A stretch of 64,000 nt of DNA from Planctomycetota bacterium. Lineage in GTDB: Bacteria; Planctomycetota; UBA1135; UBA2386. Location of the stretch: positions 1,054,001 to 1,118,000 of the forward strand of contig JACKHZ010000008.1 of NCBI GenBank assembly GCA_020638735.1, written 5' to 3'. Of the stretch, positions 26,310 to 37,243 are shown piece after piece; positions within the stretch are counted from its first letter, which is position 1; every line of letters begins with the position of its first letter. The notes below the pieces were generated by a model that was given only the letters and a program-made list of their open reading frames with translations, had not been told where the DNA came from and did not search any database. The position numbers were made by a program, and so were the translations under genes.

Positions 26310-26750
26310 TCACCACGAAGAGCCGGTCTTCGCCGCCTGCGTGTAGGCGCCGATCGCGGCAGACGGCGCGCCGCCCTGCCCGCCGTCCTTGCCGCCACTT
26401 GACGGGAACAGGCTGTCGATGTCGCCGGTGTCGGCGGCCTGCTGCAGACGCTCGGCGAACGCCGCACGACGCGGGTCCTGCCCCTTCGGGTCCTCGCTGC
26501 GGATCTTGTCCGCCAGGTCGGTCAGCAGTTGCTTGGCCTGTGCCGGATCCGACTGCTGCAGCTCACGCAGCTCGCTGAGGAACTGGCCGCGGCGCGAGAT
26601 GCTCGCGCTGCTGTCGCCATCGTGGTCGCCGTCGGCGTCGCGCGGGCCGCGAGGTCCCTGCACGCCCGGCTGCGAAAACTGCGGCCGCTCCGGCCGTGCG
26701 ACCTGCGGCGCATTGCCGACGGCCGATCCATGGATGCTCGAAACGCTCAT
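26310..26750 (-). CDS. Small hypothetical protein with an acidic repeat
   Basis: 146 residues, not recognised. The N-terminal half is disordered and Pro/Gly-rich and contains DADGDHDGD, an EF-hand-like run of acidic residues that might bind calcium. A helical segment (GQFLSELRELQQSDPAQAKQ) follows, and the end is Gly/Ser-rich. Its start has a GGAGAG ribosome site. It is the first gene of an apparent two-gene unit with apbE (4-nt gap). Confidence 0.55.
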   Translation of the reverse strand: MSVSSIHGSAVGNAPQVARPERPQFSQPGVQGPRGPRDADGDHDGDSSASISRRGQFLSELRELQQSDPAQAKQLLTDLADKIRSEDPKGQDPRRAAFAERLQQAADTGDIDSLFPSSGGKDGGQGGAPSAAIGAYTQAAKTGSSW

Positions 26751-26853
26751 CTGACTTCTCTCCCTGGGCAGACGACGGCGGCTTCGTCCGCCAGGGGCAT
26801 CGAGGTTGAGCCGTTCTCGCGATCCTACGGGCTGTTCTGGCCCGCCGGCAGGC

Positions 26854-29091
26854 CTACTGCCCGAAGGTCAGCAGGGCGATGTTGCTCAGTACCAGCCCCG
26901 GCACCAGCGGGCACGACGCCTGGGTCGGATCGAACGTCGTCCACTGCGTCTCGAGCTGCGCCCCGATCAGCGTCGGCTGGCACGGGATCGGGAACGAGAT
27001 CGACGCGGCTCCGCCGACGAGCGGCAGTGTCGCCGTCACCGAGAACGGCACCCAGACGCACGAGCCGCACTGCAGCGTGCCGACCCCGGCCGGCGACAGG
27101 TTGAACACCGACAACAGAGCGGTCGGCGGCGCCGACGCCAACGCGCTGGTGAACTGGCTCGCGCCGATCGCTGGTGGATGCGGGATGCTCTGCGAGCCCG
27201 CGGCGCCACAGCCGCCGCTGAGCATCACCACGGTGCCGCCGTTGGCGGTGTTGACCAACAACTGGCCCCACGCGTTGTACCAGCCGCCAAGGAGATTGAT
27301 GTACCCGGCCAGCGCGGTATCGCCGACCCCGCCGCCCGCTTCCGCCGGAGCGACCACGACGCGATCCGTCGAGGAGCTGGTGGGCAAGGTGAAGGTGTCG
27401 TTGCAACTGACACAGGTGTCAACGTCGTAGCTGGCGAGGCGCATCGACGTCGACACGGAGGGCAGGGTCACACGGTGTTGCATGCCGACCCACGCCTTGG
27501 CGCTCGAACAGGCGACAGAAGGCTTGGAATCCTGCGCGACCGCAGTACCACCGAGCGTCGACTCCGCGCCCGCGACCAGGATGCCGGCGGGATCGAGGTG
27601 GATCGGCGCGACGACCACGCTCGAGTTGCTCGAACCACCGGTGTACTGCTGCCAGGCGGCGACCCAGCGGCCGCTCCTACCGTCCACGTCGGGCACGCTG
27701 ACATCGTCGGTGCTCGAGAAGTGCAGCGTCTGCACACTGCCCGGCAAGGTGCCGTCGGTGCGCACTCGCCGCATCGCGATCGAATCGCCGGTCAGGTTGA
27801 CCCGCCGCATCAACAACACCAGGTCGCCATCGACACCGGCGCTCTTGCTGAGCGCATGCTGGGTGTAGGTCGAGCCGAGCGGCGCGTCGGTGACGATCAC
27901 GCTCGACGCGGTGACGCTCGGCACGAACGAGGGAGCGGTGCCGCTGAGCCCGATTGCGTAGATCTTCGTGCCCCCCGTCGCCTCGTCCTTGGCGACGACG
28001 ACGAACGTACGACCCGAGCCAACCGCAGCGTTCGATTCGCAACCGATGTCGTAGTGCAACCAGGCCGCCGTCGAGGTGCCCAGCACGAGGTCGAAGACGA
28101 CCCCCGCCGTGGCAGCTGAGACCAACTTCAGGCGCAGCGCGTGATTGGTGGACGAGAGGTCCTCCTGGTAGACGAGGCCGAACATCGCTCCGGTGCCCCA
28201 CGACGCGACCTTCGGCGCGGACTGGGGGTGCGGAGTGCTCGGCGTCGCCCCACCACTGGAGATGCCCTGGTCGTCGACTATCTCGTAGCCGACCGAGGTC
28301 GAGCCGAAGAAGTCGTGCTGGAAGGCGAACAGCGTCCGGCCGGTCGATCGATCCCGCACTGCATCGAGCCCCCGGTTGACGATCGGCGTCGTCACCGTGC
28401 TCCAGGCGAAGGCGGCACCGACCAACGGATCCAGCACCAGCGGATAGCGAGCGGCATCGACGAACGCCGCCGGCAACGACAGCTCGAGCGCGCCGCTGCA
28501 CCAACGGATCGCGCCGCGCACCCGAGCGCCGTCGGCGTCGACCCCGAACACGTTGCCGATGCGCACGCCGTCTTCGCCCACCGTCCCGAACACGACCCCG
28601 TCGCGATCGCAGACCGGGCCCTGCAGCGCGGTCTCGACCGCGTATCGCACGAACAGGTCGCCGTTGCCAGCTGGGCGCGTGTCGAAGACCCACGACAACT
28701 CGACACCCTCGGCGCGCAGTTCGAATCGTTCGCGCACCGTCGCCCCGTGGCGGAATTGCACCATCCGCCCATCCGCCTCGGCTGGCGCCAGCGACGGCAG
28801 TGCCGTCACCGCCACGCCGTCGCGGCCGACGGCGATCGGCGTCAACTTCAGCTGGCCCGGATCCTCACCAGCTGACTCCCGCACCAACTCGAGTCTCATG
28901 CCACCGACCGCAAAGGTCGCGCGACAACCGGCGCTCGCGCCGATCAACCGTCCGGATTCGTCCCTGCCGAGCTGCGGGCCACCGACCGAAAACGGCGGCG
29001 CCAGGGCCCTGATCGGCGGCGGAACGAGGTTCTGTGCGACGACCGGGAACGAACTGAGCAGACCGATCACGAAGCAGCGCGCGTGGTTCAC
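26854..29091 (-). CDS. Secreted 745-residue protein, tandem paralogue A
   Basis: Start GTG29091 yields a signal peptide (CFVIGLLSSFPVVA-Q). The body alternates beta-strand-rich segments, including SVPDVDG..G.WVAAWQQYTGGS and CVSCNDT motifs shared with the next gene. The C-terminus ends in the window's common domain (GGAASISFPIPCQPTLIGAQ, then LETQW). It has exactly the same length as the neighbouring gene and aligns throughout, so they arose by tandem duplication. It is probably a secreted surface protein; function unknown. Upstream in-frame sequence reads through the neighbour in another frame and is not coding. Confidence 0.72.
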   Translation of the reverse strand: MNHARCFVIGLLSSFPVVAQNLVPPPIRALAPPFSVGGPQLGRDESGRLIGASAGCRATFAVGGMRLELVRESAGEDPGQLKLTPIAVGRDGVAVTALPSLAPAEADGRMVQFRHGATVRERFELRAEGVELSWVFDTRPAGNGDLFVRYAVETALQGPVCDRDGVVFGTVGEDGVRIGNVFGVDADGARVRGAIRWCSGALELSLPAAFVDAARYPLVLDPLVGAAFAWSTVTTPIVNRGLDAVRDRSTGRTLFAFQHDFFGSTSVGYEIVDDQGISSGGATPSTPHPQSAPKVASWGTGAMFGLVYQEDLSSTNHALRLKLVSAATAGVVFDLVLGTSTAAWLHYDIGCESNAAVGSGRTFVVVAKDEATGGTKIYAIGLSGTAPSFVPSVTASSVIVTDAPLGSTYTQHALSKSAGVDGDLVLLMRRVNLTGDSIAMRRVRTDGTLPGSVQTLHFSSTDDVSVPDVDGRSGRWVAAWQQYTGGSSNSSVVVAPIHLDPAGILVAGAESTLGGTAVAQDSKPSVACSSAKAWVGMQHRVTLPSVSTSMRLASYDVDTCVSCNDTFTLPTSSSTDRVVVAPAEAGGGVGDTALAGYINLLGGWYNAWGQLLVNTANGGTVVMLSGGCGAAGSQSIPHPPAIGASQFTSALASAPPTALLSVFNLSPAGVGTLQCGSCVWVPFSVTATLPLVGGAASISFPIPCQPTLIGAQLETQWTTFDPTQASCPLVPGLVLSNIALLTFGQ

Positions 29092-29141
29092 GTGGCATCC
29101 ATCACCAACGCCGCCTTCGAGTGACGGGAATTTCCGTCTTT

Positions 29142-31379
29142 CTACTGCCCGAACGTCATCAGCGCCCGGCTGCTGACGATGAGGCCCGGCAGCAGCGGGC
29201 ACGGCGCCGCGGCGAAGTCGAGGCTGGTCCACTGCGTCTCGAGCTGCGCACCGACCAGCGTCGGCAGACACGGGATCGCGAACGAGATCGATGCGCCGCC
29301 GCCGACCACCGGCAGCGTCGCCGTCACCGAGAACGGCACCCAGAAGCACGCGCCGCACGACAGCGCGCCGCCGGTCGGCGCCAGGTTGAACACCGTCAGC
29401 AGCGCGGTCGGCGACACGTTGACGAGGTTGCAGGCGAACGACGTGGTGCCGATCGACGGGTTCTTCGGGAACTGCTGCTGGCCGCCGCCGCCGCACTCGC
29501 CGCCGAGGCTCGACAGGCTGCCGCCGAGGAACGTGTTGCGCATCAGCATGCAGTAGACGACGCCGTTGGCCACCCACGCCGCGAGCGCGCCTTCGCCGGT
29601 CGGGTCGCCGCCGGACACCTGCGTGGCGACGGCGATGCGCGTCTCGGCGCCGCTCGGCGACGCCGTGATCGAGTCGTTGCAGCTGACGCAGCTGCCGCGG
29701 TCGATGCCGGCGATGCGCAGCGTCGTCGCCGGCGACGGCAGCACCGTGTGGCTGCGGTAGCCGAGCCACGCCTTGGTGCCCGAGCACGACACCGTCGGCA
29801 CCGTGTCCTGCACCAGCGCCGTGCCGCCGATTCCCACCTCGGCGCCGAACGTCAGCGTGCCGTTGTCGAGCGCGACTGGTCGGCGGATCACGCTCGCGTA
29901 GGTCGAGCCGCCGGTGAACTGCTGCCAGACGGCGACCCATTGCCCGTTCATGCCGTCGACATCGGGCACGCTGACGTCGTCGGTCGTCGCGAAGTGCACC
30001 GTCTGCAGCGAACCCGGCAACGAGCCGTCGCTGCCGACGCGTCGCGCGACGATCGAGTCGCCGAGCAGGTTGACGCGCCGCATCGTCAGCAGCAGCTCGC
30101 CGTCGGCGCCGGCGCTGCGACTGATCGCCGGCTGCGAGAAGCTGACGCCGCCGCCGTCGGCGACGATCGTCGTCGGCCCGGTGAAGTTGGGCACCAGGAT
30201 GAAGGTTCCGCCGAACGTCGCGCGGTAGAGGTCGATGGTCGCCGTGGTCGGATCGTCGACCACGATCGCGAAGCCGCGCCCCGAGCCGACCGGCGCGTAG
30301 GTCTCGCAGCCGATGTCGACGGTCGGGTAGTTGGCGGAGTTGTTGGACGTGAGATCCTCTGTGAACCACCGCGTGCCGTCGCTGGCGCGCACGAACGCGA
30401 CCGACGCGATGTAGGTCGTCGTGCCGGGAATGCCGCTGACGATCTCGGTGGTGGCGACGCCGAACAGCGAGCGTTCGCCCCAGCCGGCGACGCGCGGCAC
30501 CCCGGCGCGCCCCCACAGCATCGCGCGCAGCGCGCCGATCGGACCGCTGGCGTCGGCGAGCATCGTCAGCACGTCGGACGAGGTCGCCGAGTAGGCGAGG
30601 CGCCAGGCCAGCAGGTAGCGGCCGGTCGCGGCGTCGTAGGCGCAGTCCGGTTCGGAAGCGGCGTTGGGCAGCGGGTTGCTGACCGTCAGCGTCGCGATCG
30701 ACGGATCCAGCAGCAGCGGGTAGCTCGCCGCATCGACGAACGCGCCGGGCAGCGACAGCTCGAGCGTGCGACCGTCGCTATGCAGCGCGCCGGCGACGCG
30801 CCGGCCGGCGGCGTCGACACCGGTCACCGCGCCGATGCGCACACCGCCGAGGCCCGGCAACACGAACGACAGACCGTCGCCGTCGACGGTCGGCGCCGGC
30901 AGCGTGGTGTCGAGCGCGTAGCGCACCACCAGATCGCCTTCGCCCGCCGGCCGCGCGTCGAACCGCCACGACAACTCGACGCCTTCGGGCCACAGCTCGA
31001 TGCGCTCCTGCACGCCCGGCGCGTGCGGGTAGCGCACGAGCAGACCGTCGCCCTCGGCGAGCGCCGACGACGGCAGCTGCGCGGCGGCGACCCTGCCGCG
31101 GCCGACGGCGATCGGCGTCAGCTGCAGGTGCTGCAGCTCGGGACAGCCGTCGCCGAGCGCCGGCTCGAAGCGCGCGCCGGCCGCCGGGAACGCGACCCGG
31201 TAGTCCGCGCCGCCGCCCGCCAGGTCGCCGGCGCGGTCGCGCCACGAACCTACGACCCGGTCGAGAGCGATGGCGGGCGCGGTCGGGGCGACGGTGGCCG
31301 GGGCCAGCTCCTGCGCCAGAAGCTCCGTCGACAGGGGGATAGCGGTCAACAGCAGGGACACGAGGGCGCGACGGTGCAT
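29142..31379 (-). CDS. Secreted 745-residue protein, tandem paralogue B
   Basis: ATG31379 starts a clear signal peptide (ALVSLLLTAIPLSTELLA-Q). It is a paralogue of 26854-29091, with shared landmarks: RRVNLLGDSI, FATTDDVSVPDVDGMNGQW, WQQFTGGS, SCVSCNDS, and the C-terminal GGGASISFAIPCLPTLVGAQ. Codon use is more GC3-biased than in paralogue A. It is divergent from the box cluster, sharing the 31380-31558 control region. Function unknown. Confidence 0.73.
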   Translation of the reverse strand: MHRRALVSLLLTAIPLSTELLAQELAPATVAPTAPAIALDRVVGSWRDRAGDLAGGGADYRVAFPAAGARFEPALGDGCPELQHLQLTPIAVGRGRVAAAQLPSSALAEGDGLLVRYPHAPGVQERIELWPEGVELSWRFDARPAGEGDLVVRYALDTTLPAPTVDGDGLSFVLPGLGGVRIGAVTGVDAAGRRVAGALHSDGRTLELSLPGAFVDAASYPLLLDPSIATLTVSNPLPNAASEPDCAYDAATGRYLLAWRLAYSATSSDVLTMLADASGPIGALRAMLWGRAGVPRVAGWGERSLFGVATTEIVSGIPGTTTYIASVAFVRASDGTRWFTEDLTSNNSANYPTVDIGCETYAPVGSGRGFAIVVDDPTTATIDLYRATFGGTFILVPNFTGPTTIVADGGGVSFSQPAISRSAGADGELLLTMRRVNLLGDSIVARRVGSDGSLPGSLQTVHFATTDDVSVPDVDGMNGQWVAVWQQFTGGSTYASVIRRPVALDNGTLTFGAEVGIGGTALVQDTVPTVSCSGTKAWLGYRSHTVLPSPATTLRIAGIDRGSCVSCNDSITASPSGAETRIAVATQVSGGDPTGEGALAAWVANGVVYCMLMRNTFLGGSLSSLGGECGGGGQQQFPKNPSIGTTSFACNLVNVSPTALLTVFNLAPTGGALSCGACFWVPFSVTATLPVVGGGASISFAIPCLPTLVGAQLETQWTSLDFAAAPCPLLPGLIVSSRALMTFGQ

Positions 31380-31421
31380 GCTCGACGATCACCAGCGCGG
31401 CGCCGCCGTGACAGCGCGACG

Positions 31422-31460
31422 GTATGCACCATACTGCATGAAAGTGCTTCAGTTTCATGC
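31422..31460. promoter_or_regulatory. Inverted repeats between divergent genes, likely box-cluster operator
   Basis: Two adjacent inverted repeats: GTATG-CAC-CATAC (31422-31434) and GCATGAAA - 9 nt - TTTCATGC (31436-31460). A -10-like TATGCT sits at 31463-31468, so the larger repeat would overlap the -35 region. The stretch is noticeably A/T-richer than its surroundings. It would suit a dimeric regulator of the benzoyl-CoA genes, but no regulator gene is adjacent. Confidence 0.6.
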
Positions 31461-31558
31461 GTTATGCTGCTTGCCAAGCACCGGCCAACACCCCACACTG
31501 GCCACCCCCGAAATCCGGGACCCCACCCCTTCCGAGGCCCCTGACCGACCGCTGCGGC

Positions 31559-33208
<1,650 letters not shown>

Positions 33209-33213
33209 TTCCC

Positions 33214-34632
<1,419 letters not shown>

Positions 34633-34650
34633 GCCGAGCGAACCCCACAG

Positions 34651-34986
34651 ATGACCAACCGACTCTGCTATGTCTGCGAGGGCGGCGACTGCACCGAGAA
34701 GGGCAGCGGCGACATCTTCGACAAGCTGCGCGACCTCGTGAAGGAGTTCGATCCGGGCGAGGAGCGCATCAAGATCCGCCGCTACCCGTGCTTCGGCGCG
34801 TGTGAGCAGGGCATCAACGTGACGCTGTATCCCGACAAGGTCTTCTACAGCACCGTCACCGAGGCCGACCTGCCGGAGATCGCCGCGCACATCAAGGGCG
34901 AGGGCGAGCCGGTGACGCGCCTGACCGGCAAGTGCCAGCCCGACGTCGAGCAGATCATCTGGGACATGCTCGACAGTCCCTACTGA
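34651..34986 (+). CDS. Thioredoxin-fold [2Fe-2S] ferredoxin linked to boxB
   Basis: 111 residues of the NuoE-C-terminus/shethna-type [2Fe-2S] family. Cluster cysteines are probably C9 and C14 (CYVCEGGDC) plus C47 and C51 (CFGACEQG), followed by the family's small C-terminal helix region. It lies 18 nt after boxB on the same strand, so is likely co-transcribed, and is a good candidate electron donor or redox partner for BoxB. Known box systems use BoxA (a flavin reductase with 4Fe-4S clusters), so its role here is inference. Hairpin R2 follows its stop. Confidence 0.78.
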   Translation: MTNRLCYVCEGGDCTEKGSGDIFDKLRDLVKEFDPGEERIKIRRYPCFGACEQGINVTLYPDKVFYSTVTEADLPEIAAHIKGEGEPVTRLTGKCQPDVEQIIWDMLDSPY

Positions 34987-35000
34987 GTCTGGCCCTACTG

Positions 35001-35035
35001 AACGAGGGTACCGCACCCGGTACACCCTCCTCGTT
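35001..35035. terminator. Repeated 3'-end hairpin, copy R2
   Basis: Starts 14 nt after the box-cluster ferredoxin stop. AACGAGGGTACCG, then CGGTACACCCTCCTCGTT; reverse-complement orientation relative to R1, but the hairpin itself is nearly symmetrical. Probably ends the box transcript. The rest of 34987-35153 holds a weak TAGACT hexamer (35136-35141), 12 nt before the next ATG. Confidence 0.6.
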
Positions 35036-35153
35036 TCGCCGACCCGATCGCCACCGGCCCGCCGCATCCGCGGTTGGGCCGGCTCGCTGTACGGGCTCCG
35101 GACCTCGAGCCTCGCGCTGCGACATCCACGTCAGCTAGACTTCCCGGCCGAAG

Positions 35154-36437
35154 ATGTACGTCGATCGCATCAAGCTGAAGAACGTCCGTGGCTTCGGCGA
35201 GCTGGAGTTCGACCTCGCCCGCGCCGGCCACACGCACGCAGGGTGGACCGTCTTCACTGGCGACAACGGGGCAGGCAAGAGCGCACTGCTCAAGTCCATT
35301 GCAGTAGGCCTCGTCGGGCGCGACACGGCCAGGCTACTGCAGCCGAACTTCCATCGGTGGATCCGCCACGGCACAGGCAGCGCTGAGGCCTCGATCGAAG
35401 TCCACGTGTTGAAGTGCGACGACGACGGACTTGTCGGGACCGGTCGAGCCCCGAAGGCCGCATTCCCGGCCAAGCTGTTCCTCACCAACGGTGGCAAGGA
35501 AACCCACCTGAAGGAAGCCGAGGAGACCGGCGGCTCCATCACGCCGCAGCGCACGATCTGGGCCCCCGAAGCATCTGGCTGGTTCAGCTGCGGCTACGGC
35601 CCCTTCCGGCGCGTGTTCGGCGACTCTTCCGAAGCGGCGCGCCTCATGGTCGCCCCCTCCACGGAACGCTACGTGACGATGTTCCAAGAGGCGGCATCCC
35701 TGGCCGAAGTGGATCGCTGGATGCGCAGCATGAAGCATCGCGTCCTCGAAGGGCGCGCAGCGGATCGTGAGCAGCTGGATCTGCTACTGGGCCTCCTGAA
35801 CGACGACTTGATGCCCAACCAGTTCCGGATCGCGGAAGTCGATGCAGACGGCCTGTGGCTCGAAGACCGCAACGGCGTCCGCTTGTCCTGGAGCGAGATG
35901 AGTGACGGCTACCGCTCGTGCCTCGCTCTTCTCGCAGACATAGTACGCCATCTCGTGAAGGCGTTCGGCTCGCAGAACCTGGTGACGCGTTCCGGCGAAG
36001 GCCGACTTGAGGTCTGTCACAGCGGCGTGGTCCTGATCGACGAGATCGATGCCCACCTGCACCCGGAGTGGCAGCGCGAGATCGGGTTCTGGCTGAAACG
36101 CCACTTCCCCAAGATCCAGTTCCTGGTCACGACGCACAGCCCACTCGTCGTTCAGGCAGCAGACCTGATCTTCCACCTGCCCGAGCCAGGCAGCGACGAC
36201 CGGCCACGAAGACTGGACGACCAGGAGTTCCTCGAGGTGATCGCGTCCCGTCCGAATCGCATCCTGACCGGACCGGCGTTCGGGCTGCCCACGACCCGAT
36301 CGGAACTCGCCGTGGCGAAGCGCACCGAGCACTCGAGGCTCAGTGCGCGACGCCGAGCAGGAGACACTCTCAGCCCGGCTGACGAAGCTCGCCTCAGGCA
36401 ATTGACGCTGTTCGCCGAGTTCGACGCCGACGAGTAG
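35154..36437 (+). CDS. AAA/ABC-type ATPase, Septu PtuA-like
   Basis: 427 residues. RecF/SMC-like ATPase: Walker A GDNGAGKS (residues 36-43), Walker B VVLIDEIDAHLHPEW with D296/E297, and a TTHSP switch histidine near 325. This is the AAA_15/AAA_21 type common in defence cassettes (PtuA, GajA-like, OLD-related). No TOPRIM nuclease domain is seen. The partner gene, 4 nt downstream, encodes an HNH nuclease, which makes the pair look like Septu (PtuA-PtuB). Codon use is less GC3-biased than neighbours (CTA, AGG, CAT and TCC codons are frequent), consistent with horizontal transfer. A TAGACT hexamer lies 12 nt before ATG35154, with no clear ribosome site. Confidence 0.78.
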   Translation: MYVDRIKLKNVRGFGELEFDLARAGHTHAGWTVFTGDNGAGKSALLKSIAVGLVGRDTARLLQPNFHRWIRHGTGSAEASIEVHVLKCDDDGLVGTGRAPKAAFPAKLFLTNGGKETHLKEAEETGGSITPQRTIWAPEASGWFSCGYGPFRRVFGDSSEAARLMVAPSTERYVTMFQEAASLAEVDRWMRSMKHRVLEGRAADREQLDLLLGLLNDDLMPNQFRIAEVDADGLWLEDRNGVRLSWSEMSDGYRSCLALLADIVRHLVKAFGSQNLVTRSGEGRLEVCHSGVVLIDEIDAHLHPEWQREIGFWLKRHFPKIQFLVTTHSPLVVQAADLIFHLPEPGSDDRPRRLDDQEFLEVIASRPNRILTGPAFGLPTTRSELAVAKRTEHSRLSARRRAGDTLSPADEARLRQLTLFAEFDADE

Positions 36438-36441
36438 GCCG

Positions 36442-37191
36442 ATGCGCCACTACCGACGGCCCAAGCTCAACGCGAACCAGTCCGCGCAGCTCGCCAAGAA
36501 GCAGCGCAAGGTCGACTCCAACAGGAAGGCGGGGAATCTCGACACCACCAAGACCTGGAAGACCGCGCGCAAGACGAAGCTACTCAAGGAAGTGCTTCGA
36601 GTGCTGCAGGCCATGGCGGGCGCACGCGAGCGGTGCATGTACTGCTCAGACTCTCACGGCACCGACATCGAGCACTGGCGCCCCAAAGCCTCGCATCCCG
36701 AGGTCATGTTCGCCTGGTCGAACATGCTCCTCTGCTGCACCGAGTGCGGGCGCATCAAGTCAGACAAGTTCCCCGTCGACTCGCAGGGCCAACCGCTGCT
36801 GATCGACCCCAGTCTGGACAACCCCTGGGACCACCTCGACTTCGATCCCTTGACCGGCATCCTCACCGCGCGTTTCGACCTCGGAACTCAAGTGTTCGAT
36901 GCGCGCGGCCAGGCGACTGTCCAAGTGCTGCAGTTCGAGTTGCGAGAGGCGATGCAGCGAGGATTCCGCGCCTCGTGGAAGAGGATCGCTGCCGTTTGCG
37001 AGTCAGCGCGACAGTCCAGAATGGGCCCGCAGCAACTGACCGAACTGCTGAGGGCGGCCGATGACCATGGCCTGCTCGAATGGTGCTTCTCCAGTCGGGG
37101 ATCGCGCGAACCGCCGCTGAGCGACCTCCTGCAAGAGCAGCCGGACGTCTTCACTGCCTGCCAGGACATCCTGAACGCCCTGACCTGCTAG
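36442..37191 (+). CDS. HNH endonuclease, Septu PtuB-like
   Basis: 249 residues. An HNH/zinc-finger nuclease core: C65-M-Y-C68, then DIEHWRPK (catalytic His78), N94, and CCTECG with C99/C102, followed by K106. This arrangement (CxxC, IEH-RPK, NmLLcC..Cg..K) is typical of TIGR02646/PtuB-type nucleases. The N-terminus is very basic (DNA binding). It starts 4 nt after the ATPase stop, so the genes are co-translated. In Septu the ATPase is thought to control the nuclease, which cleaves DNA on phage infection. Codon use matches the ATPase and differs from neighbours. Confidence 0.78.
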   Translation: MRHYRRPKLNANQSAQLAKKQRKVDSNRKAGNLDTTKTWKTARKTKLLKEVLRVLQAMAGARERCMYCSDSHGTDIEHWRPKASHPEVMFAWSNMLLCCTECGRIKSDKFPVDSQGQPLLIDPSLDNPWDHLDFDPLTGILTARFDLGTQVFDARGQATVQVLQFELREAMQRGFRASWKRIAAVCESARQSRMGPQQLTELLRAADDHGLLEWCFSSRGSREPPLSDLLQEQPDVFTACQDILNALTC

Positions 37192-37200
37192 AACTCGCCG

Positions 37201-37243
37201 GCTACCATGCGCGGCCCCATCGTCCACCGGGGGAAGGATCCGC
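37201..37243 (+). promoter_or_regulatory. Conserved 5' leader of the first regulatory-domain paralogue
   Basis: GCTACCATGCGCG... GTCCACCGG...GAAGGA..CCGC directly before ATG37244. Nearly the same 41-43 bp sequence precedes the paralogue at 39908. A CTGACC / 17 nt / TACCAT promoter pair fits this copy (37180-37208). The purine-rich GGGGGAAGGA is the ribosome site. Confidence 0.55.

Noticed and set aside
26854..30516. A single 1220-residue reading through both secreted paralogues
   Set aside because: The part upstream of 29091 is a frame-shifted shadow of paralogue B; a signal peptide and start exist at 29091.
31457..31558. Longer N-terminus for BoxC
   Set aside because: The start lies in the inverted repeat, and the added residues are Pro-rich and unlike BoxC.
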